This document shows positions 40,000 through 50,085 of a stretch of 64,000 nt of DNA, in pieces. Location: the NCBI RefSeq assembly GCF_023078275.1, contig NC_062981.1, forward strand, positions 21,320,846-21,384,845, in the 5' to 3' direction. Below the pieces are notes generated by a model. It made no database searches. It had not been told where the DNA came from and worked only from the letters and a program-made list of their open reading frames with translations. Origin of the DNA: Leguminivora glycinivorella. Its lineage: Eukaryota > Arthropoda > Insecta > Lepidoptera > Tortricidae. Every line of letters starts with the position of its first letter. Position 1 is the stretch's first letter. The position numbers and the translations under genes are program-made.

Positions 40000-40118
40000 T
40001 TAATTATATTAATTATATTATTATTTTTATTTTTAGATCAAGCCCACTGGTGGCGGAGCCGGGAATCGAACCCGGGTCTCCATCTAACGCGGCCCCTCGA
40101 CCGCCGAGGTACCCGTCG
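40000..40118 (-). mobile_element. tRNA-like SINE or tRNA pseudogene
   Basis: On the minus strand a 68-base tRNA-like unit (40118 to 40051) has T-arm 'CCGGGTTCGATTCCCGG' with a perfect box B, a D-arm-like 'CTCGGCGGTCGAG', and an acceptor strand 'CTCCGCCACCA'. The 5' acceptor 'GACGGGT' pairs at only about five of seven positions, so it is not a working tRNA. An A/T-rich stretch follows, as in a short SINE. Confidence 0.6.
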
Positions 40119-40700
40119 AAATTGAACACAAACAAAAGCAATAACATGAAAACTAAAATAAAACCTATACTTAAATAAAACTAAATGACAAACTACATCT
40201 TAAAAAAAGAAAATACTTACCTACAAAAATACCCCAGTTATAAAGAGAAAACTGCCGTCTTGTTAACTTGTTTTTATTCTTTAGACTTATATTGACCGGG
40301 ATATATAACCTGTTATTATTGAATTCCGTTAACTTTAAGGGAAGACTTACTTACTCTCTAGATCAAATACAATTCATTTCTCTAAGAAACTAGTGTCTTA
40401 ACTCTTACGGTTATCGAGTTATTAAAAAAATAAAGATAATTACTGAACACGTGTGACAACCTTTACCAATTCCTAATGTTATTTGTTTTGACATGTGCCG
40501 TCAATCACTTGACACTAACTTGAATGTTATTCTTAAGGGTCTCTCACACTAATAAATTCATTTATTATGTATTGAAGTGATGAAAAACAGATTTTTTTTG
40601 CGAATTTCAATAGAAGTGATGTACAGGGTGGTTCCTGATAATGAAATGAACCTAGCTACGTGTCGAATTTAACGGAAAACAAAAAAAACACGGTGTAGAT
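40119..40700. other. No recognisable feature
   Basis: 'ATATTGACCGGGATATATAA' near 40290 is a scrap of the 58330 inverted-repeat unit. Nothing else. Confidence 0.4.
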
Positions 40701-40805
40701 ACACCGTGATTACCTATGTGATTTTTGTCGAGCTCCTGCTTTGCTTAGTTTGGGGCTAAGTTGATCTGTGTAAGGTGTAATATTGGGATTTATTTATTTA
40801 TTTAT
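40701..40805 (+). repeat. PLE-like scrap fused to SINE S2 tail
   Basis: 'ACCGTGATTACC' and 'TTTTTGTCGAGCTCC' (58330 unit) are followed by 'TTAGTTTGGGGCTAAGTTGA' and 'CTGTGTAAGGTGT' (S2 tail) and a (TTTA)n run. Confidence 0.6.
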
Positions 40806-41006
40806 TATTAGACACATGCGTAATGCAACACGCTCTTTGCCCCGCTTAGGCCTTTCAATTACACCTTTATTTTAGTAGTAGGGTGGGACCCTCTGTAGGA
40901 AATTTTAAACACCCCCGCAGAGCCGAGGCTATAAAACGACTGGCTAAATGTGCAGTCGATCATTACGTTTCAGCTTGCAACATTTACGGCCGTTAACAAA
41001 ACTTAT

Positions 41007-41046
41007 AAGATACAACCGCGATACGATACCGACCTGAGTCAAAAGT
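41007..41046. repeat. 40-bp target duplication (left copy)
   Basis: Repeated at 41603-41642 with one mismatch; includes 'ACAACCGCGATACGATACC'. It brackets a 556-bp insertion. Confidence 0.85.
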
Positions 41047-41366
41047 CAGCAATTCCCGTTAAGTTTGTACATTTGGATCACGTCTCCGATTTGGATAAAA
41101 ATTGGTAGGCTGATAGAGTCCATGATGCTGAGCAAGATCCACTAGGTTTCCCAAAATGTCCTATGTAGTTTGTATGAAACCTTCCTTTTTTGTTACCAGA
41201 TTTCTATACATTTTCGGTAACAAAAAAGGAAAGTTTCATACAATCAACCTAGGACATTTTGGGAAACCTAGTGGATCTTGCTCAGCATCATGGACTCTAT
41301 CAGCCTACCAATTTTTATCAAAATCGGAGACGTGATCCAAATGTAGAAACTTAACGGGAATTGCTG
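41047..41366. mobile_element. Near-perfect long hairpin (320 bp)
   Basis: Arms of about 150 bp: 'CAGCAATTCCCGTTAAG' / 'CTTAACGGGAATTGCTG', 'GGATCACGTCTCCGATTT' / 'AATCGGAGACGTGATCC', 'CCACTAGGTTTCCCAAAATG' / its complement. The loop is around 41197-41212. Sits at the 5' end of the LINE insertion. Confidence 0.85.
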
Positions 41367-41602
41367 AGATACGGGCCTCCCGCTCGTTTTTGCCCAGAAC
41401 ATGCAAGTTGTGGAATGAGTTACCTTCTGAGGTGTTTCCCTTGCGCTATGACATGGGGTTCTTCAAGAAGCAGGTATTTAGGGTTCTTAAAGGTCGGCAA
41501 CGCATAGGTGACTCCCCTGATGTTGCTTATGTCCATGGGCGGCGATGACTGCTTTCCATCAGGCGGCTCGTCTGCTCGTTTGCTGCCTATTTCATAAAAA
41601 AA
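41367..41602 (+). pseudogene. LINE ORF2 C-terminus and poly(A) tail
   Basis: Translates as 'RTCKLWNELPSEVFPLRYDM', then 'GFFKKQVFRVLKGRQRIGD' and 'SPDVAYVHGRR' before a stop at about 41547. The 3' UTR 'CATCAGGCGGCTCGTCTGC' leads to a poly(A) run at 41595-41604. It is 5'-truncated and flanked, together with the hairpin on its left, by a 40-bp target duplication. Confidence 0.85.
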
Positions 41603-41642
41603 AAGATACAACCGCGATACGATACCAACCTGAGTCAAAAGT

Positions 41643-42473
41643 AATGAGAGGTTATAGTGGTTTTACCCACAGAACTTAATTTAGACAGAAGAAACAAATT
41701 CATATATTTGTATAGGGGCCGAGCGTGTCAAATTTTGTACTGAAGTTGATTCTTGCCTGTAATTTTAAATATGTCTCAGGCTCTTGATTGTTCATAATTT
41801 TTGTGTTGTTGCAATTGAATATCACGTAACGAGGCATTTTTTATGTTTTGGTTGACTTCAACTTACAAAAATTGACGCCCGAAAGCTGCAAGCTGCGAGT
41901 AAAGACGGACAACTCAGTGGATTTCACTGAGTTCATTTGACACGCTAAGTAGATACGTTTGCTTGATCTATGGTATATATGACATCTGTGGTTTTACCCC
42001 TTAAGTATACCTGTTTTTGAAATTGAAATTGCGACGTATGTCAATGTAAAATAAATCTGATTTATTGGGATTTACTCATACCTCTAACCCCTTAATTTTT
42101 TTTCAAAACGTCGCTTTTGATACCTATTTTTAGGTACATCGGTATCGTCTCGCGTTGATATCTTATAAACGTTATTCGAACTGTTGTTATTGGTCCCGTA
42201 CATCGATACTCAAAGGTGGTTAGAGATATATAAACAAACCTCTATTATTTAGGTGCTAGAGTGTATTTTTTGTAATTTGGAGTTCCTTCGCCGTTTTACA
42301 ATATATGGGTGAAATATGGTATTTTTTATACGGCTGTCGGTCAGAGATAAAGTTTAGGAAGAATTCAATGTTGTTTGCAATAGTGCTTTTTAAGGGGTGC
42401 GTCGTTATCTTGCAGTGCAGATGCACATAAAACCAATAGCCAATATCGGTCTCAAGAGACTGTGGTATATGAA
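41643..42473. other. No recognisable feature
   Basis: AT-rich. Nothing recognised. Confidence 0.4.
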
Positions 42474-42665
42474 ATGAAATGAAATGAAATGAAATATTTA
42501 TTTTCCAAGTAGGCATATTACAATGCGCTTACGAACGTCAAATAAAACTACGCCGGCTCTAACCCTACGCCTCAGCCTCGAGAAGATTTCAGTCCCCCCT
42601 CAGTTGGAGGAGGGTATCCACTATGGGACCGGCAAGAAACTCGGCGGGCCACTTCTTTTCAAAAC
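42474..42665 (-). repeat. Retroposon 3' end with (ATTTC)n tail
   Basis: Minus strand: 'GAAGTGGCCCGCCGAGTTTC', 'CCTCCTCCAACTGAGGGGGG', 'AATAAATATTTC' and five ATTTC units at the end. Typical of a non-LTR 3' terminus. Confidence 0.7.
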
Positions 42666-42798
42666 ATTACATCTTATATTTAACATGCATTAAAAAAAAA
42701 CAAGATACAATTTAATAAGCAAAAGTATTCATAAAAAAAAATATTAACACAAGAAATTATACAAAGTACAAAGCTATTATGATTATTAATAAGAGATG

Positions 42799-43446
42799 TT
42801 AGAGATATATAGAGTCTCTAAGTGTCAAAGTACATCTAAAAAAATTATACATGAAGAAAAAAACCGAATAACTAAAATAACTTTAGAGTTGTAAAAGACT
42901 CTTGTTGTCTTAAGCAAAGGAAAAAAAAATATATGTATACTTAATCTACTTTTTCCTTGGAGATGTATATGGTCTCCAAGAGTCAGAAAGAAAAATAAAC
43001 AAACAAGGACCGAACAGAGTGCCTCAACGTAATCTCATTCAAAATTAATGTTACATAGAATAGCATAGCCCCTATTAGCTGAAACAGACCGGTCTTCACA
43101 AACAGCACCCGTTCACGAATATGGCGCGCATCTCAGCCATCGCCTCCCTCAACCTTCATTCGGGAAGGTGGCGACCCGATCAACGACGTCACCGTAAGCA
43201 AAGACTTTTTAGCGAGCATGACATGTTCAAGCTGTCCGGGCTGTATTAAATATTCCAATAATAAGTGAATACGGTATACCTAGATGTAAGACACAACATT
43301 CCGTGCTTGTATGTTACATAGTTTAAATTGACTTAATTGAAAACAAGATCTTGGGAGATGTAAAAGGTCCCACAGTCAATTATAATTAATGGGATATAAT
43401 AAAAAATAAAAATTTGGAGGTGTAAAGGTTCTCCAAGTGTCAAAAG
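42799..43446 (+). repeat. Array of about 27-base stem-loop units
   Basis: Five related units start at 42799, 42883, 42957, 43351 and 43414; form 'TTGGAGATGTATA.GGTCTCCAA' then 'GTGTC'. The GGAGA/TCTCC-type stem is kept while its bases vary. Units are 63-84 bp apart except where a block (43040-43330) shared with 63085-63320 intervenes. Another unit lies at 63492. Confidence 0.65.
43040..43330. repeat. Block shared with 63085-63320
   Basis: 'ATCTCAGCCATCGCCTCCCT', 'GGGAAGGTGGCGACCCGATC', 'AACGACGTCACCG' and 'GCATGACATGTTCAAGCTG' occur in both places in the same order. Probably part of one retroposon family with the stem-loop units. Confidence 0.75.
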
Positions 43447-43522
43447 AACTAGAAATAGAAAAAAAAAATGCGTATGAAATACAAATGCGTATGATATACA
43501 GATATATATATATATATGCCGA

Positions 43523-43740
43523 ATGCCTAATGAGTTGTGGGCCAAACTCACTACAGTGTGGGAGCCCGAAAACTCTGATCGGGGATCCGGCAGACCTCGC
43601 CGGCGATGGAGGGATGAACTGGACTCCTTCTTGGAGGAATGGTCAGACATAGCACTGGATAGAGATCAGTGGAAAAATTGGGGGGAGGCCTTTGCCCAGC
43701 AGTGGGACACGACGGGCTCCAAATAATAATAATAATAATA
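43523..43740 (+). pseudogene. LINE ORF2 C-terminal fragment with (AAT)n tail
   Basis: The 67-residue frame 43523-43726 reads 'MPNELWAKLTTVWEPE', 'RGSGRPRRRWRDELDSF', 'EEWSDIALDRDQWKNWGEAF' and 'AQQWDTTGSK', then a stop and an (AAT)n tail at 43724-43741. It is the same C-terminus as the minus-strand fragment at 10560-10706. Confidence 0.85.
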
Positions 43741-43741
43741 A

Positions 43742-44097
43742 TGTTGATTCAACGATCATTGTTCCGATAGTCGTTTCAGCGAACGGTCTCATAGCGAAGA
43801 GTCTCGATCAACATCTTAAGAGACTCTCGCTAGGTGGCTGGATCAAGGGCCAGATGCAGAAGGCGGTGATCTTGGACACGGCGCGGATAGTCCGACGGTT
43901 CCTCTCTCTGCAGCCCTAACCACCGGCAGCTTGGGCCCTGCCCCGCTGCTGGCGGCACCCTAGGTTAGGTTTTTTATAATGTGTTTATATGTTTTTTATA
44001 TTGTTTTGTATGTGTTTTTGTATTTTACTTTTATATTCATATTATAAAAAGCTTAACCTAAGAAGCAAAATAAATAAAGGAAATAATAATGATATAC
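43742..44097. other. No recognisable gene; possible retroposon debris
   Basis: 43755-43925 contains 'GGCTGGATCAAGGGCCAGAT' and reads as 'RLSLGGWIKGQMQKAVILDT' in one frame, followed by 'ARIVRRFLSLQP' and a stop. This is likely the end of another LINE protein. An A-rich AATAAATAAAGG stretch at 44068 may be its 3' end. Confidence 0.5.
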
Positions 44098-44395
44098 AGG
44101 ATGATTCATGAGTCGTGAGCAGGAGTGAACAGGGTACTGGGGAGGGTCACGCTGAGCAACTTTCATAATGGGGCAACACTGAATTGTGATTATTTTTCTT
44201 AACTATTACTTAATTGATAGCTAATTATCAATTACGTTCTAATTATGACTTAATTGATGATTAACTATCAATTAAGTCATAGTTAAGAAAAAAAAATATC
44301 ACAATTTAGTGTTGCCCCATTATGAAAGTTGCTCAGTGTGACCCTCCCCAGTACCCTGTTCACTCACTGCTCACGACTCATGAATCACCCTGTAT
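44098..44395. mobile_element. Long-hairpin MITE with TA flanks
   Basis: Ends 'CAGGATGATTCATGAGTCGT' / 'ACGACTCATGAATCACCCTG' inside TATA. Inner arms 'CAACTTTCATAATGGGGCAA' and complement, and 'TAACTATTACTTAATTGATA'-type pairing. About 120 bp per arm. Confidence 0.8.
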
Positions 44396-44538
44396 ATGTA
44401 TATAACAACATATACCTACTCACTACTTTGTGTTTGTATGTAGAAACACAAAAATACAAAAGCAAACATGCCTCAAAAAATACTTATTACTTAAATACAT
44501 CTTATTTTTTGTTATATTAAAAAAATATTTTAAATCAA

Positions 44539-44660
44539 TGGGGGCGTCCATTAATCGCGTCATACGTTTTTGACTTATTTTAGACCCCCCTCCCCCATGG
44601 TGATCTTTGGTGATATTTTCAGGACCCCCTCCCCCCCTGGCCAATATGACGTGTAATTTT
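44539..44660. repeat. C-rich MITE fragment ('GGGGGCGTCCATTAATCGCG' end)
   Basis: Left TIR 'GGGGCGTCCATTAATCGCG', two C-runs around 'CCATGGTGAT', and a damaged right end. A second fragment at 46250-46360 keeps the opposite TIR 'CGCGATTAATGGACGCCC'. Confidence 0.65.
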
Positions 44661-44992
44661 TTGGCAACTTAAGTAGACTTTTTTTCAACCCACGAATCAA
44701 CCAAATCTTGGCGCGAAATTCAAATTTTCTATGAGAATTAAACCTTCGCCCCCTCATTTTTAAGGTTCCGGCCGTACCTCAAAAAGGAAACCACTGAACC
44801 GAAACTACTGAACCGATTAACTTGTTTGGCACACATATGTAAACTTGTGACCCAAAGACGGGCATGTAATTTAAATAATAAAAAAAAAACATCTCTAGGG
44901 GCCACTTTTGGGGGGTAAAAGTGAAAATTAGAAATCAAAGTTTTTTGAAATACTTTTTTAGCGTGTTACATATCAAATGAAAGAGCGTTAAA
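44661..44992. other. No recognisable feature
   Basis: Nothing recognised. Confidence 0.4.
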
Positions 44993-45320
44993 TGGGCCAT
45001 TTCTTTTTTTTTCAAAGTTTTCCACCCCACTTTTTTTTTATTTGGAATTTTTTATGTGCTTTACACTCAGAATCGCGAGCTCTTTCAATCCTAATAGGAG
45101 TAAAAAAGCGTCCCAAGGTTTTTCCCTATTCCGTTACCATTTTTTCATACATTTTGTATGGCGGTAACGGAATGGAAGGTTCAAAAAAAAATATGGAAAT
45201 CTTGAGACATTTTTTTCTACTATCACGATCAAAAGACCTCGCGTTTCTGAATATGAGTCGCGTAAAAAATACCCATGTTACAAAAAAAGTGGCATGGGCA
45301 ACTTTGAAAAGATGGCCCTT
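44993..45320. mobile_element. Long-hairpin MITE, family H2 (copy 2)
   Basis: 'GGGCCATTTC' / 'AAGATGGCCC' ends, 'CCACCCCACTTTTTT' and 'CCGTTACCATTTTTTCATAC' / 'GTATGGCGGTAACGG' arms, as at 33052. Confidence 0.75.
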
Positions 45321-45633
45321 ATACGTATTTCAAAAATATATGTTTTTAATAATTTTCAGTCAAGTAATTTAAGAATACAGGCAAAAATGACCATTCCCTT
45401 ATCTCCGAAACTAATTATGTAGCATAAAATTTTCAAAAAAATACCCGAGATAGCCTTTAATGTACAGATTACAAGAAAACCTATTAGAAATATATAGTCA
45501 AACCTAAATTGGACTTAAAAGAAAAAACTCAAATTACGAATTTCACTCACTGGGGCTGCAAGGAGTTACCAAATCTTTTGAAAGTGTTGAGTGCGTTTGA
45601 ATATTACATGTACATTCATTTTTGTTTCGTCTT
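45321..45633. other. No recognisable feature
   Basis: Nothing recognised. Confidence 0.4.
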
Positions 45634-45824
45634 TTTAGGGTTCCGTAGTCAACTAGGAACCCTTTATAGTTTCGCCATGTCCGTCCGTCCGTCCGCGGAT
45701 AATCTCAGTGACCGTCAGCACTAGAAAGCTGAAATTTGGTACCAATATGTATATCAATCACGCCAACAAAGTGGTAAAATAAAAAGTGGAAAAAAAATGT
45801 TTTGTTAGGGTACCCCCCTAACTC
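45634..45824 (+). mobile_element. (GTCY)n MITE family A, 3'-truncated
   Basis: 'TTTTTAGGGTTCCGTAGTC', short GTCC tract, 'GCGGATAATCTCAGTGACCG', 'GGTACCAATATGTATATCAA', breaking off after the G/C-rich 'GGGTACCCCCCTA'. Confidence 0.8.
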
Positions 45825-45984
45825 TCTCTAACGAACTCTACATTTGTCAAATTTGCCGCCTTTTTTCAGTGCCATGATTAGGTTGACCGTCTATAACCGA
45901 CTGTCCGTGTACACGTGATGAGGGCAAACTCAAAAAATCTTTGAGAATTAAAAATAACCGACTGCACACAGCTCTTTTTTTCTT

Positions 45985-46150
45985 ACTTGATGGTCTCATC
46001 GGAAGATCAGCGCTGGAAGTCACCAGCAACACGCTGAGATGAGGCCATTTCGTGGCACTTCATTCCTTTCTGTTTGTGTTGTAATGTGTAGGTAATTAAT
46101 CTTGACTGTGTTCACGAATAAATTATATTATATTCTATTCTATTCTGTTC
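45985..46150 (+). repeat. LINE-type 3' end with (TATTC)n tail
   Basis: 'CACGCTGAGATGAGGCCATT', 'TCGTGGCACTTCATTCC', 'GTGTTCACGAATAAATTA' and a TATTC-rich tail. A second copy is inverted at 53065-53168. Confidence 0.75.
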
Positions 46151-46249
46151 TCTTTGCACTGCACAACGCAAGTTCTGACTGTAAAAGTTGAAATAGCTCA
46201 GAAATATGATTTTTTCTTTACGTTAGTGTAACAAAAAAAAATACACGTG

Positions 46250-46360
46250 ATATGTTCCTAACCCCCCCACCCCCCATGGTGATATTTGGTGATTTTTTCA
46301 TGACCCCCCCCCCCCTCCCCCCCCCCTATCCAGTATGACGCGATTAATGGACGCCCATCC
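46250..46360. repeat. C-rich MITE fragment
   Basis: C-runs around 'CCATGGTGATATTTGGTGAT' and right TIR 'GACGCGATTAATGGACGCCC'. See 44539. Confidence 0.65.
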
Positions 46361-46419
46361 GATATCGGAAAGTTAAATTCGAAAATTGCGGAAAGTTCAA
46401 TACAATCTTACACCCCCAA

Positions 46420-46572
46420 TTTTAGGTAATTGGGGGTTAGAAAGAGACAAAAAGTAGGCTATGACACTCTGCATCCCTTCAACTATCCCTTCTTAAAAAA
46501 TCTCGTCAATTCGTCGCTCGCGTCGCTCCGTTCTGCCGTGAAAGACAGACAAACAAACAGACACATTATTTC
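46420..46572 (+). repeat. Family D repeat, partial
   Basis: 'GTTAGAAAGAGACAAAAAGTA', 'CTGCATCCCTTCAACTATCC', 'TCTGCCGTGAAAGACAGAC'. The terminal TATTAGTATGGA is missing. Confidence 0.75.
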
Positions 46573-47221
46573 TCACTTGGATGTTGACAAGTCACTATTT
46601 GATTTGCTTAATCAAATTCTATTCTAACGGCCACATATTTTTCGTTACTTTTTAAGTACTTTTGAGACTCACACACTAAATGTTCTAGGTATGTATGTCC
46701 AAAGTCGTAGATCTATTGTATTGTCTAACTTTATTTTATCTTACTTAAAACTTCGTGATTTCCTAGTATAGCATAGATTTAAAGCTATAGTTTATCATTC
46801 CCTATATATATGTGTTCTGTTTTCGTATATTAAGTTGTTTTAAATCTGGAAATAACAAAATACGTGCTTACCTCTGAAAATATTGAAAAACTATACGTTT
46901 CATAGTGCCAGTGGTTCCATTACCCTTTTTTGGTCGCATAGTTAAAACTAGAACGTAAAACGCAAACCATATTTACTCCCAACACACTAACAAGCTTATT
47001 TTGAGCTATTTGGTGTTTACTAGCAAACGTTACAAACACAAAGTAGACAAGATTAACGTTTACCCAATCAAAACTTTACACATGTGAAGTTTCGACTAAG
47101 TATTGCTATGTAAGCAAACCACGTCTGTTTGAGTTTGCCTCATTAATATCTAGACTTGAATTCGGGTTCATTTACAAATACATTTGCACGAGGAGCACTC
47201 GCATTTCATTCCCTTTGATCA
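46573..47221. other. No recognisable feature
   Basis: AT-rich. Nothing recognised. Confidence 0.4.
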
Positions 47222-47437
47222 TCATCATCATCATCATCCATCCGTTATCCCGGCATTTGCCACGGCTCATGGGGCCTGGGGTCCGCTTTGACAACTAATC
47301 CCAAGATTTGGAGTAGGCAATAGTTTTTACAAAAGCGACTGCCATCAGACCTTCCAACCCGAAGGGTAACTAGACCTGATTGGAATTAGTCCGGTTTGCT
47401 CACGATGTTTTCCTTCACCGAAAAGCGACTGGCATAT
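47222..47437 (-). mobile_element. SINE S1, head missing
   Basis: (CAT)n then 'CCGTTATCCCGGCATTTGCC' to 'CACCGAAAAGCGACTGGCA'; the tRNA head is absent. Confidence 0.8.
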
Positions 47438-47800
47438 TACAAAGTCGAGTTATAAAAGCTTCAAACAGCCTCTCGTTCAAAATCTTTCACTTACCGCCCT
47501 TAATACACAAAGTACTATTAATTTCCTACACGCCCCAGTAAACTTGCAGTAGCAACTATTTATCTAAACGCTAAATACTTCTAATACAAAACACCAAAAG
47601 TATCAATATTTGCCCAAAACCTAAAAACTTCCCACAGAATCGTCGCGCACATTAAAAATACTGATAAAAGAGGTCAACTCATCAGTAAATATTGACTGAA
47701 GGAGTTATGCGTTAACAAGTAATGTCAATATTTATTCAGCTGTCAATAAAAAGCGTAAGTATATAGGAAATATCGACGACTTACGTCATTTTATAAAGCA
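47438..47800. other. No recognisable feature
   Basis: Nothing recognised. Confidence 0.4.
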
Positions 47801-48036
47801 ACCCTGCTGAGTTAACTTTAAAAGGTCTTATCTTAGTACTAAACCAACAAGAAGATAAGAGGTTTTTGAAGATAACAGCGACCCTGCTCAATTAACTTCA
47901 AGAGGTCCTATCTCAATACTAAGCTGAAAAGGTAATAAGAGATTTCGTAAAATAACAGCGACCCAGCTGGATTATTTTTGAAAGGTCGTATCTCAGTACT
48001 AAGTAGATATAGAGATAGGTAGTTCTGGAAGATAAT
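47801..48036 (+). repeat. 80-bp tandem repeat, three units
   Basis: Units begin at 47801 ('ACCCTGCTGAGTTAAC'), 47881 ('ACCCTGCTCAATTAAC') and 47961 ('ACCCAGCTGGATTATT'), exactly 80 bp apart, and share 'AAGGTC.TATCT.AGTACTAA' and 'GATAA.'. Each unit keeps a small stem: ATCTT/AAGAT in unit 1, ATCTC/GAGAT in units 2 and 3. Not related to the other families here. Confidence 0.85.
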
Positions 48037-48189
48037 GGTAGAGTATTGGCTCTCGAGTGCCCGTATCCGAGCAATATGATTATACGATCCGATTGTGAAA
48101 CGGTTTAGTATTAGAATACTAGCACAGTATTATGACTGATATACAGTATTTTGACTTCGTAGTTTTTAAACTAGAGGAAATATCTATAA

Positions 48190-48395
48190 ATATACGTCGC
48201 TCGGTGAAGGAAAACATCGTGAGGAAACCGGACTAATTCTAATAAGGCCAAGTTACCCTTCGGGTTGGAAGGTCAGATGGCAGTCGCTTTCGTAAAAACT
48301 AGTGCCTACGCCAAATCTTGGGATTAGTTGTCAAAAGCGGACCCCAGGCTCCCATGAGCCGTGGTAAATGCCGGGATAACGCAAGGAGGAGGAGG
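48190..48395 (+). mobile_element. SINE S1, 5'-truncated
   Basis: 'TCGGTGAAGGAAAACATCG' to 'GATAACGCAAGGAGGAGG'. Confidence 0.8.
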
Positions 48396-48478
48396 AAATA
48401 TCTATAAAATCGCCGACACAAGTTTCGGAAAATTGTAAACTTTGGGCTCGGTGTTCGGGGTTGTGATTTTTCTCGGTA

Positions 48479-48707
48479 AGGTACAGCGGGGCAAATCTCG
48501 ACTGTGGGGCAAATGTAACTGGTCCATTTTTTCCATGTTTTACAATGTTTGCATTATTAATAAATAGAGCGTCCACCGGTTATATATGGTAGGAGTGTTC
48601 GTTCAGTGGATACATGTAGAACTCAACATCATATATTAGTGATGTAATAATGGAAATAATTGATTAGTTACAATTGCCCCCCAGTCGAGATTTGCCCCGC
48701 TGTACCT
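48479..48707. mobile_element. TIR MITE with TA target (229 bp)
   Basis: TIR 'AGGTACAGCGGGGCAAATCT' with 'CGACTG', mirrored as 'CAGTCGAGATTTGCCCCGCT' then 'GTACCT'. TA on both sides. More than 35 bp of arm pairing. Confidence 0.85.
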
Positions 48708-48904
48708 TACTTCAATTACTAAAGAATAGTTAAATATGTTTTTTCGAACGTATATTCTGTTTGATATAAATTATTAAATGCGTGTTTTTTAATGAATTTC
48801 TGCCTCTCGGGAAATAAATATCTGTCTTGCTTCCTCCCTTAGAAAATCTTAAAAAAAAAAACTACGTACGAGAATCTAATTGTATAATTGTATAATGAAT
48901 CATA

Positions 48905-49110
48905 AAGGTATAATAAATAAATAAATAAATATAATAAATATTATAGGACATTCTTACACAAATACTTACTTAATATACATAGAAAAAATCCATGACTCAG
49001 GAACAAATATCTGTGCTCATCACACAAATAAATGCCCTTACCGGGATTCGAATCCGGAACCGCGGCGTAGCAGGCAGGGTCACTACGCGCTAGGCCAGAC
49101 CGGTCGTCAA
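48905..49110 (-). mobile_element. tRNA-derived SINE S2
   Basis: 'ATTATAGGACATTCTTACAC', 'CATGACTCAGGAACAAATAT', 'AATGCCCTTACCGGGATTCG', and head 'GCTAGGCCAGACCGGTC'. The CACAAGCC portion is deleted. Confidence 0.8.
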
Positions 49111-49422
49111 ATTGGTATAAATGTTCTTATCTAGTAAAATAATTATAAACATAGAGTTTTGCATTACAAGTTTTCGTGAAACCCGGGGCAATCTACATAC
49201 CTAGTAGCTTAATCGTTTTGGATGTAGTTAAAATACTGGTTTTCTTATATGTGTACAGTTATATTTGCTTTATAACGGGTCCAAGTGTCACCGCTGGATG
49301 TTGGCTTATTGCGGAACCCGGCCTTTGTTTGAGTTTCCGGATTTTGATGAAATCTATTGTTTTTATAAATAGTAACTAAGTGGTATTTTTAACTATTTAT
49401 TATTTAGTATTCTAGTATTTTT
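49111..49422. other. No recognisable feature
   Basis: The 67-residue frame at 49176-49379 has no recognisable domain. Confidence 0.4.
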
Positions 49423-49665
49423 AACCCCCGACGCAAAAACGACGGGGTGTTATAAGTTTGACGTGTCTGTCCGTCCGTCTGTCTGTCTGTCTGTCTGTCT
49501 GTGTGTGTGTCTGTCTCCTCAAGCTCCCGAACGGATGAACCGATTTAGATTTCGTCTTTTTTGAAAGCTGAATTAGTCGGGGGTGTTCTTAGCCATGTTT
49601 CATGAAAATCGGTCTACTATGTCGCAGTCGGGGGTTTTTTCAAAATTTTAATTTTGTGGTTAGGT
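49423..49665 (+). mobile_element. (GTCY)n-type MITE, family B2
   Basis: 'TAACCCCCGACGCAAAAACG', GTCC/GTCT tract, 'GAACGGATGAACCGATTTAG', end 'AATTTTGTGGTTAGGTT'. Confidence 0.8.
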
Positions 49666-49837
49666 TCGTTTACAAAGCTATGCACCGTTCTTAAGTTGCT
49701 ATTAATTCTAAATAATTCTTACCCTAAATTTAACGTTAACTAGTAATTTAGTAAATACATACCTACGTGAATATGTGCTTAAACTGACATGCTTTTCAAA
49801 ATAGTAAGTAAGTACCGCTATAACAAACAATACAATA

Positions 49838-50083
49838 CACTGAGAGTTTGCATTGTGAATTTAACAAGTTCGACTTGTTGCGGTTTATCCGTTTGAATCA
49901 GCCAAATGTATGTTTAAAACAATATGTGTCAGGTTGTTTTTATAAAATCGACTTGTTGATTCAAATATATTGCCGATTCAAATGACAAGTAGCTTGTTGT
50001 TTGAACCAAAGAGCACGTAGGCGCTATTTTAACCAAAAAACTTGTTGAATGAACATGAAAACTGGTTGTATTTTCTCTCAGTG
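49838..50083 (-). mobile_element. 249-bp-type TIR MITE with TA target (copy 3, 246 bp)
   Basis: Nearly identical to copy 2 with a 3-base deletion next to the left TIR. TA at 49836-49837 and 50084-50085. Confidence 0.9.
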
Positions 50084-50085
50084 TA

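Noticed and set aside
40051..40118. Functional tRNA gene on the minus strand
   Set aside because: T-arm and box B are good but the acceptor stem pairs at only about five of seven positions and an A/T-rich SINE-like tail follows.
44539..46360. A single 1.8-kb element bounded by 'GGGCGTCCATTAATCGCG' inverted ends
   Set aside because: Each end has its own C-rich core, so these are two separate damaged copies of a short MITE that happen to face each other.
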